Assembly (NCBI RefSeq): GCF_048773025.1
Contig: NC_133564.1
Span: forward strand, 32,994,645 to 33,058,644
Direction: 5' to 3'
From: Camelus bactrianus
Lineage: Eukaryota; Chordata; Mammalia; Artiodactyla; Camelidae
Length of the DNA stretch: 64,000 nucleotides
The notes under the pieces were generated by a model, which was not told where the DNA came from, ran no database searches, and was given only the letters and a program-made list of their open reading frames with translations. The position numbers and the translations under genes were made by a program. Position 1 is the first letter of the stretch; every line of letters starts with the position of its first letter. This document shows positions 55,361 to 64,000 of the stretch, piece after piece.

Positions 55361-57804
55361 AACTCTCCCCATTGCACAGGCAGAGTTCTGGCCCAAACAG
55401 ACATCCAGCAGTTAGCTTGATGGGATTACGGACGTTACCATAATCAAAGGAAGACTTGCGTTGATACCCTTCAAATCATATAAATTATCCATGGCTTACC
55501 TGAGAGCTGGATCTACACAGGGAAAACCTCCCAGAGCTCCAGTGATGATCCTCACAGCATGAAGATGTCACAGAAAGGAAGCAAAGGGAGGCCCTGCTTC
55601 AGCCCCTGAGGTCTACAGAGGGTGGAACTTTCTACAAATTGACTTCTCCCCTATTCTTTTTCATGCAAATACAAATAATCTGAAGTAGACACACTTCTGT
55701 CTTCCCTCAGAAACGTAAGAAGGGTTTTAAATGACTCTCTAGGGCTCTAAAGCCTTCACTCTCTCTAACTCAAGGCCTTATATGCAAACAACTTAAAAGT
55801 ATACTTTATTTTGGCAAAACATGATAATAATTGAGACTGAATCACTTCCCCTGAAAAGACACTGGGCTTAGAAAATCAAAACAGAACACACTGGATGCGT
55901 TTGCAATTTCAACCACAGCCCCTACTCCACCTTAAATAGGATGGGCTGCTTTCTCATGGAAAAATAAGATTTATTACTAGAAAAGTTAGAAGCACAAAAA
56001 TAATGACTTATAAGGAAACCGTTCACTAGCAGGGCTCCTTTGTGACAGAAGATTTTAATCAGGAGGAAAACAGAGCAGTCAGATTCCAGAATAATCTAGT
56101 CTGCATAGCGTTTACTTTGAGTATAAAGAAAATGACATCATTACGGGGTTGGGATCGACAACAACTGTTCCATACAAAACCAGCCACAGCGCCCGGTTCA
56201 TTCCAAATCGGTGAGAACAGCTCCGCACTCCGATCTAAGAACGGACAGCCAAGGATGGCGCAAAGTATGTCGCGAAGTCACAGACCAGCGCAGACTTTCT
56301 ACAAGCCTGCTGTTCAAGCAGAATAAAGTTTTAACTCGAAGGCAAGTTTGTTCTAAAGGGGAAAATGTATGAGTTACAAATATGGTATTTACTAAATTAG
56401 TACATTTCCTCAAAATAAATAGCACATTTCACTCATACCATTCTGACTGGAGGTTGTGTTACCTGTAGGAGCCCGGCACATCCAGGCAGACGCGATCTTG
56501 GAGAAGACGGGGAGAGGAAAGGCTGTCACGGCAGGAGTGAGCCAGAGAGCTCAGCATCCCAGCAACGTGGTCCTGTGTGTGGTCCCAGAGTTAGTGACAC
56601 AGCAGAGAGCAACTCCCTCCTCGGTTATCAATCCTCGCGGGACAGGACAGGGTCTCAGGAGACGAGTGCTCTGGGACCTCCACTTGGACACCCTGCTCAC
56701 TGTGACCGGGGTACAGGTGGGAGGTCCATGAGCCCTCTGACTCCCTCTCCTCCCTCCCTGCCGCCCACAGGGGAAATTTCAGAGGTTTCATTACTACATC
56801 AATTAGGAAATGGCAGAAGAGACAAACCCAGATGAATCAAACCATCTCCTTGTCTAAAAATTTGACAGGAAAGAACACTGAAACTACTGTTTTGAGTAAG
56901 AGAAACATGTAAGAATGAAATCCTTTATATCTATGTTGACCCACAGCACAGACAACTAAATGCAATTGTGAGCATCTCCACTCGTACTGCCACCCTGCAC
57001 TTACGTCAGTGGCGTGAGCCTCAACAGACGCTTTCCCCAGGCCTGGGAAGAGCGGCTCCCTCCCCACAATAGGATGTACTTTAACAGGGCGACTTGCCGA
57101 CTCTAAAGCTGCCCTGTGGCCCTGATTTTCACATTCCCCTCGGGACCACAAAATACCCTCAGTAAGCCATTCACCCAGTCCATGTGCTGGACCCTACGGG
57201 TTGAATACAAGTGTTCTGATGGGCACTCTCGGTGAAACGAGACGGCCGAGGCAAACGTGCCCTGGAGAAGCTTGGACGTGCCGCTAAACCTCCCCTCCAG
57301 GTTCAAAGGCACCAGCAGGTCTTGACCTGAACATCGGCAGTCAACACGGGCTGAGGGACGACGAGTGAACTTGAGGCTTATGCTGAAGGAAAACAAACAG
57401 AAACGGCAGGTGGACAGAAAGTTCCTGCAGCCCCCTGGAGGGTGACAGTCTCCTCGTGAAGGTCCAGATAGTTCAAAGTTTCTGCGGCCATGAGAGAACA
57501 CTCGGCCCGGGAGTCCTCCTGGGTTCTGGGCAGCCATGCTCCTAACAGGGCTCCCCAGGCTGCGATGCCTCCATAAGCAAACACCATGATCAGCACATGG
57601 ACCAAAGGAGCTGTCCCCCAGGAGACACTGGGGGACCCAGGACTCGGGGGCTGCAAAAACACTGAGACGCAGCCCCTGCCCAGGGGCCGCAGGCCAGACA
57701 CGAGGCACTGCGGGAGCCAGCTGCTCCTCTCCGTCCCCTGCACGCCAGGAGGAAGATCACAGGTTCCTGGCATGCTAGCTCCAGAAAAACCCTAAATACT
57801 GCCT
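55361..57804. other. Intron, no recognised element
   Basis: GC-richer toward 57700. The 201-codon minus-strand frame at 57103-57708 has no recognisable domain and no splice evidence; it is treated as chance. Confidence 0.4.
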
Positions 57805-57920
57805 GCCTAGCCTGACTCCCTCATTCTACAGATGAGATCAGCTCAGAGAGGGGGAAGTGACATGCCCAGAGTCACAGAGCCCATGTGAGGCACGGGAAAG
57901 AGCCCGGGTTCCAGACGGCC
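57805..57920 (-). mobile_element. MIR SINE relic
   Basis: Complement of MIR core: CTCATTCTACAGATGAGATC, AGCTCAGAGAGGGGGAAGTG and CATGCCCAGAGTCACAGAGC. Confidence 0.75.
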
Positions 57921-58554
57921 AGCTCCATGCCTCTTCCGTCCCCAGGGGAGAGGACCTGTCCTCCAAATGCAGGCCTGCCGGGTCCACACCCTGGATACCA
58001 AGAATCAAGAGATACACGTGGACTTTTACTTCCTCCATCCCAGTTTCGTTTCAGCTGTGGGGTGCACACACACTTCTACTTTTACATGAGAAACAAGGAC
58101 CCTCTGAAAAGGGGTGGAGAAGATGCAGCCCTCAGCCAGTCACTTCAGCCAAAAGAAGGGGAATTATAATCCCCTAGTGTCTCTGCACTCACCTTCCTAG
58201 GGAGGGGCATTTGGTGTTTCAGATTAAGTGTTTCTTATCAGTCAGTTCCGACAGAGGAAGGGTAAGTGGGGGTGCTGCCTCCGTGGAAGAACAACGCAAA
58301 CAGTCAGGCTGCGTAAGGAGCCCAAGGAAGATGGAAGGAGAAGGGAAGCTCTCCGCCTGCTCCCCGGCTTACCATCGGGCAAGCGGCATGCGTGGCTGAT
58401 ACACTGTGGAGTCACTCCACCTGCTCCAGTCCCACAGTGCCCCAGCTGTTCTTGGGTGGAAGGTCCCAACTGGTCACAAAGAGCTCATCTGAGGAGCCAG
58501 AAGTAGTATGACTTCATAGAGCCAAGTAATGAATTTTTGGAGTTGAAAATGCAT

Positions 58555-58680
58555 CTTGTGAATTATTTAATCTAATCTCGTTTTCCAGATGAGTAAATGA
58601 AAGCCTCAGAGTGAGACTAAGAATTCAGACACAGACAGAACCGGGATCACGTCTCCCAGCTCCCAGCACGACGCTCTGCC
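58555..58680 (-). mobile_element. MIR SINE relic
   Basis: Complement of MIR: TTAATCTAATCTCGTTTTCC, AGATGAGTAAATGAAAGCC and AGAACCGGGATCACGTCTCC. Confidence 0.68.
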
Positions 58681-61044
58681 GAGGACCCCTGGCATCACCA
58701 GCAGACACAGGACGACCACAGAGGTCCACCCTCCCCAGACAGGTTAGGAGGCCAGCCGTGGTCCCGTCAGAGTCACACTGGCCATGGATGTGCAGTGGCC
58801 ACAGCAACACAGCAACACAGCAACTGAAAGTCCTTGTCCATCAGTGGCTACGGAGGGTCAGCAAGATGGACAGTGGGCTGGAGAGACGTGAGCACGGCCA
58901 AGTGCTCAGAGGAGGGATAGGCCCGTGACGAGTGGAACCACCCTGATGACAGAGGGGAAGGAAGCATGCCATCAAGACAGCAGGTGAAAAGCATGCCATC
59001 CACGCACAGAAAAGACAGCTACTGCTCACAGAATATACAGTATTTTGGAGAAAAAAAAAATCCCTAAGTCCTGTTACTCCCTTTACAATGACAGTTACTT
59101 TTAATCAAGTTGGTGTACAGTTACAGCAGACTGCTGTCCTCATCTGTTTTCATAAAACTGAGTGCAACACGAGATAAATCTCACGTCTACTCCGGCCAGC
59201 CCTGGGTGCATCCCGATCGCTAACACACCCTGGGCAGGGCAACCCCACCCTGGGCACCGGCCTGCTCCTGCAGAAGGACCTCGCCGCCTCCTCCCGGAGC
59301 CCTGAGACCGCCCGAGAAGACCTGGTGCCACAGGAAGGGCCCCGCTGACACAGGAGGGGCGGTCCCAGAGGCCCGCAGGGACTGAGGACACGCGACACAC
59401 TGCACGGGGGCTCGGGGAGGGCTGCCTGCTCTCTCAAGCTGGGATGCTTCTGGAAGCAGCCTTGGGTGTTTGTGTGTGTAGTGGTGGGTGCCTGTTTTGG
59501 TCAACCTAAATTTCCCAGCAAAATATTTTATTAAAAATGTTTTTCTCCTTTAAAAAAAAAAAGGTTACTTTCCAAGGACTGGGTTGTGAAACCCACACTG
59601 AGAAGCCCAGTGTGACCAGTACGCTCACTAGAACCCCAAGCCCCGCAGAGGAGGTGGGGCTGTGGCCCCGGCAGGTCGTTGTTCCATTAAATGCAGCAAC
59701 TGACGTTCTCTGGCTGTGTTTTAGGTGGCTACTTTTACATTCCCCCATTTTTAAACTTTAAAAAATGCTCAGCTACGCAATTTCCATGATGATTTCAAAG
59801 TCATATAGCCAAGGATGGAACACACCAGCTTCTCGAGGTCAAGATGCCAGAAAACGCAAGGCAAAACCCATGTGACATGAACTTGATCTGCCCTTTCCTC
59901 TCCATTACCTTCTAAATCTGCTGCCACACCCCCACCTCCAGTCCTCAAGCAGCACTCAGACACCAGGCACTGGAGAGATGCTGTTCTGCCTGGTCACAAA
60001 GTTTATACAAGGTAAATATCTGAGGCCCCGCCCTCTGGAATCAGCAACAAGTGTCAAAGCTTGAGAAGCGGAGTCTCCACTCACACTGCAACTGGAAGGG
60101 TCTAGGGCAGAGGGAACTCATGTAACTCACCGCCACACATTCGGACCATTCAGCCAACCACACGCCAATCTGCGTTCCTCTGACCAACCACTGCTTTTGA
60201 AGCCCCGAGTGCTGGAATTCTCTAGGTCAATTGCTCCAACCAGAAGGACCACTTCCACGGGTCTCAGAGGCCAGCTGAGCTGATAAGTCCCCCACGGGAC
60301 TCACTAGAGACACAAGTTCCAAAGGCCAGCGACTGCCTCCCGCTACCTGGGCCAATCCTAAGCCTTCTGATTTGTGAGCTGCAGAGATAGTTTTTAACTT
60401 TTTGTTCATCTTTTAGCAGCAAAGTACTGAATACAAATGTTTCCCTGCCATTCTGTCACCCAGAAATGCAGTCGTGTCCTGGGAAAGCCTGACTAAAATG
60501 TCCACACAATATAGATGCGCTCCTCTATTCAACAGATTTAGGTAAAGAACTTAGGAAACCAGGACAGATGAACCAAACCACAGCAATGCAAACATCCTGC
60601 AGAGGGCCTGGCCAATGGCCCCTGCCCACCCCAGCTCCAGGAATGCTCATTCCCCATTTCTTCTGGTGGCATCTCCCGCTGCCACTTCTCTCTCTCTCCC
60701 TTCAGGCATTTACAGCTCCGGCAACAGCACGTCTGAGACACAGAGCCCTAATCAAAGGTGATCAGGTCTGGATGAATACAAAACAAAAGGTCAAGGTCAC
60801 TGGCATATGGGCAGGACAGTTTGATACCTGCCCTGAACACCCCGTCACCCTTCGTACATTTAGGGCTCAGAAGTCAACACAGCATCCTTCAACTTGGTGT
60901 TTAGCCTCACTGCTAACTTGTCTTTGGAAGATAACTGTCCTAAGTTGTTTAAAAGGGGAAGCAGAAATCTGTCTGTAAGATGATAGATACTGCAAAGTAG
61001 AAGAAAGACTAAAAGGAAGAGGGTCACTATCTCCACGTCACATA
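58681..61044. other. Intron, no recognised element
   Basis: GC-rich (highest about 59150-59420) with many short overlapping frames and no domain. An A run lies at 59551-59562. Confidence 0.4.
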
Positions 61045-61130
61045 CAAATGTCTTACAGATGAGGACACTGAGGGATCAAGAGAGGAAGTGACTCTTGGGG
61101 TCTCATGATTGGTAGCAGAGCCGGGCCAGC
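61045..61130 (-). mobile_element. MIR SINE relic, core only
   Basis: Complement of MIR: CTTACAGATGAGGACACTGA, GAGAGGAAGTGACTCTTGG and GTAGCAGAGCCGGGCC. Confidence 0.68.
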
Positions 61131-61364
61131 AAGGTGCTCAGGGCCCCAGCCCCCAGTGCTGAAAAGCAGGACCTCTGCAGAGGACCAGCTGAATCAACAA
61201 AAGGGAGTGGCCTGCTTGAGAACATTCTGAGCTCAGAATGAGCTGCACCCTCTGCTTCTGAAGACAGGCTGCAGGCGGGCCAGGACCACTCGGGAGCAGA
61301 CGGGACACATGACCCCTGCAGAGAGGTGCGGTAAGGTAATGACACCAAACAGTGAACTGACTGG

Positions 61365-61570
61365 GAGAACCCACTGAGCACTCTGCAGTCTAGCTGGCAC
61401 GTCACAAGCATTATGTTACTTCTCCCCCACAATGGTCCCATTTTATAAGTAAAGAAACTGAGGCCCAAAGCAGCTCTGCCCTGCTCACAGCTGATAAGCA
61501 GCCAGGCCGGAAGCTAAGAGGGTACCTCCCAAGCCCACGTCCCATGCACCTCATCCGCACTCCCTCCACC
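61365..61570 (-). mobile_element. MIR SINE relic
   Basis: Complement of MIR: CACAAGCATTATGTTACTTC, TGGTCCCATTTTATAAGTAA, AGAAACTGAGGCCCAAAGC and CAGCTGATAAGCAGCCAGGC. Confidence 0.78.
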
Positions 61571-62364
61571 CAGCGTCACCAAGGACAGAAGGCCAAACAC
61601 AACAGCCACACCCTCAGGCAGCTACACAATCACTGACGTCCCTGCCAGAACCCGACACGGGCTCTGCCTCCCCAGAATTTCAGAGCAGGTTCCGACCCAG
61701 CGTCTGCTGAGAGCGCGCCCCCCCCACGGCTGGCTGTCCTGGGTGAACTCTGGCCTGGTGGAAGGAAGCACCGTGTGGCTAGAGCTGCCCTGCCAGGTGC
61801 ACGCGGCTCTGGTGACACAGCCCAGCTGTGCAGGCGGTGCCCTTCCCAGGGCTCCCAAACATTCCAGCGCTGCCCTGCACAGCTGCATGGAGAAGCCACG
61901 TTTCAGGGAGCTGGCACATCCCACATCTGTACTTCCGCACTGTAAGGCTGTTTCAAGTGGGTCCCAAAAGGGCTGCACAGACCGAGCCTCGCAGGGATAC
62001 ACCAGGAACCGTCGGGAGGTTCCTTTGGGGAAGTGGGACCAAAGGGACTTCAGTCTGAATTTTTACCACTGGCACATATTCCTTTCATATTTTTGAAAAC
62101 TGGTTCAAAATTAAATTTAAAAGCTCTAACGATTATATTCTGCACTGGAAAGTCATGTTGGCAAACAGAAACTAACTCTAGATAAAGTAAACTCAAAACA
62201 TAAGAAATTATTTTAAATTAAACAAAAGCTTTAGAAACACTAATCTAGACATGACATGACCTTTATAAAGCAAAACAGGGGAAAAGAGAGTCATTTATGA
62301 ATTGTATAAATTTTCCCCTTAGAGTAATAGAAGAAAGAGAGCAATTTTGAAAGGAGCAAAAAAA
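61571..62364. other. Intron, no recognised element
   Basis: GC-rich left half and AT-rich right half; no exon or repeat recognised. Confidence 0.4.
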
Positions 62365-62470
62365 ATCTGCTAGGCATTTTCACATATTTTATCTCATTTA
62401 ATCTCAATAAACATGGAAAAATTATATCCACCAGGCACAGAAGCTGAGCAGCTCACAGAGCTGCACAGCC
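62365..62470 (-). mobile_element. MIR SINE relic
   Basis: Complement of MIR: GCTAGGCATTTTCACATATT, TTATCTCATTTAATCTCAAT and CACAGAAGCTGAGCAGC; strongly diverged. Confidence 0.55.
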
Positions 62471-62994
62471 ACTGACTCCCGGAGCATAAAGACAGGGTGG
62501 GCAAAGCTAGAAATACGGAGAAGCCCTGTAAGAGCAGCCACCCCCCCGCAGGCAGAGGGCGATCCGCACCCATGACAGAACCCAGAGACGTGGCCAGGTC
62601 CTGACGGCCGCGTAACTGCGTTCCCAGCGTGGGCCGCCTGGCGCCTGCCGGGCAGGTATGTGTACAGTGCTGTTCTCCACATTCAAGACGATGAAACAGA
62701 CGCTCATCGAAAGGACATGAGCAGAAGGATGTCCTCACAAAGCCCTGATGGTTCTGTACTCACCTACCCATCTTTCTCTCTCAGCCGTCCTTCCACCAGA
62801 GACTACATCTGAGAGACGACTGACAGGAGGGGCAGAGGGAGGGACAAGGGGCCACAGGGTGGTGGAGGTGCTGCCTGGAACCCAGGCACGAAGCAGCCCT
62901 GGCCCACAACTCCAAGCTCATAACCACGAATCCGTAGGGTCTAAGTCAAAGGTGCCTGACATAAGGAAGAGCAATTTAAACAGAATAGCCAGGC
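62471..62994. other. Intron, no recognised element
   Basis: GC-rich patch near 62540-62660; short frames only. Confidence 0.4.
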
Positions 62995-63210
62995 TTTATT
63001 AACATTTGCTGAGCTCCTATTAAAGCAGGAGAAATGCTGCTGAAGCTTCCCACACACGGCACCCCCGTTAACCCCGCACTGCCACTCCTCCACGCCTCGT
63101 GCTGGGTCCTGTCACCATCCCGCCTTCACACGTGCAGGGACTGACTAGGTAACTCACCAGAGGTCAAACCGTAAGAAACAGAGGTCAAACTTAAACCCAT
63201 GAGACTATGA
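62995..63210 (-). mobile_element. MIR SINE relic, strongly diverged
   Basis: Complement-of-MIR order of landmarks: AACATTTGCTGAGCTCCTAT, then GTCACCATCCCGCCTTCACA, then GACTAGGTAACTCACCAGAG. Confidence 0.5.
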
Positions 63211-64000
63211 CTCCTAAGGCCAGACTCAGAGCCACCAGGTTTTATGCCTCTCACAAGTATGTTTCATGTCCTTTTTTGTTTTCAAGCATTCTTTTTGTCC
63301 TTTATTATTAAAACTATGCAACAAAATATTCAGTTAGAAGGAGAGAACATTTTTATGCTGACAGGCTATACATAGCCCATAGATAAATGACATAATTGTA
63401 TGTTGGAAATATGAACTTAGGATTTAAAACTTAAAATCTGTAATCGAGGCAAGAAATGCCAACTTACCCAATACACACTCACAAGCACACCTATTTATGC
63501 TAAGTGGACAGGCCCAGATGTCCAAGCACTGGGGTTCTCACCGGCTTTGGGGTGTCCGTGAACCCTGTGACCCCAGGCACCTCAAGAACGGGGTTAAGAG
63601 CAGTGCACTAGCTCGGGCCCTCGTTACCATCACTGACCCTCCCGGCGCCTGCTCTTGTCCTGGCCTGAACCTGAAGGAACAGAACTTCCCAGGGCGAACT
63701 GTGAAGCTGAAGTTCCCTCCGCTCCGGAAAAAAAAACTCCTTCCACCTTTTTTCTTTAGATAACTGACTAACCTCTGAAGTTTCAAAAGCGATGCTGAAT
63801 TCTAAGCCAAATCATGCTCCTAAGCCAGCAGCACAGCCCACTTCACCCTTAGAGCAGTGATACACCAAAGCAAGAACAGCAGCCTCGTGCAGCAGTCAGA
63901 GGGGACCCCACTGAATGAAAAAGCGCAAACGGGTGACCTTCCGAGGCCTCAAGTTTTGCAAAAGGCAGCTGGGAGCACGCTGGGTGCAGGAGCTCCGCGC
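63211..64000. other. Intron to the window edge, nothing recognised
   Basis: No exon, repeat or regulatory motif recognised. An A run at 63729-63736 is followed by a short T/C tract. Confidence 0.4.

Noticed and set aside
57103-57708. 201-codon open frame on the minus strand
   Set aside because: GC-rich region with overlapping frames on both strands, Cys/Arg/Gly-rich translation with no domain, and no promoter or splice evidence; chance frame.
24845-64000. Upstream PSD3 coding exons (long N-terminal region)
   Set aside because: Looked for recalled human words such as DSIYTKGTPEIAFWG on the minus strand; none found.

Overview
Mammalian nuclear DNA, almost certainly from a camelid (camel, llama or alpaca lineage). 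The best lineage marker is a complete tRNA-derived SINE of the camelid Vic-1 type at 4331-4460, flanked by a 10-bp duplication of its target. A 5'-truncated, L1-type 3' end of the kind common in camelid genomes at 50343-50736 agrees. Eutherian-wide relics (MIR, L2, L1M, hAT, Tigger2-like, MLT2-like) make up the rest of the recognisable repeats.

The window lies inside one gene, PSD3 (EFA6D), transcribed from the minus strand. PSD3 is an ARF6 guanine-nucleotide exchange factor with a Sec7 domain followed by a PH domain. Four consecutive coding exons are visible, in transcript order 24638-24435, 24334-24254, 22535-22423 and 19900-19842. Reading phase is continuous across all four and all have GT/AG borders. 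They encode the linker before the Sec7 domain and most of the Sec7 core, including the catalytic glutamate motif (GETQER) and the LNTDLHGH motif. The rest of Sec7, the PH domain and the C-terminus are not found at lower coordinates, so the intron after 19842 runs off the left edge. No exon was recognised between 24639 and 64000, so that 39 kb is read as a large 5' intron, possibly holding an alternative promoter (CpG-rich patch at 35734-35915).

Layout: 1-589 plain AT-rich intron; 590-10745 a nested stack of L1M relics, all on the minus strand (same sense as PSD3), holding the Vic-1 SINE and a 751-bp Tigger2-like transposon; 10746-19841 mostly unique intron with two hAT relics; 19842-24638 the exon cluster with two plus-strand L1M tails in its introns; 24845-26151 a 1.3-kb hAT relic with both ends; 26152-64000 intron with L2, MIR, two solo LTRs, an L1M relic, a short Tigger2-like element, CA repeats and a perfect 4 x 32-bp tandem repeat. 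The right-hand 12 kb is GC-richer and holds many MIRs.

No CRISPR array, operon, RNA gene or undescribed gene system was found. The remaining open frames are best explained as chance frames or repeat-derived frames. Repeat family names come from memory of consensus sequences, without a database search, and repeat borders are approximate unless terminal repeats or target duplications are stated.
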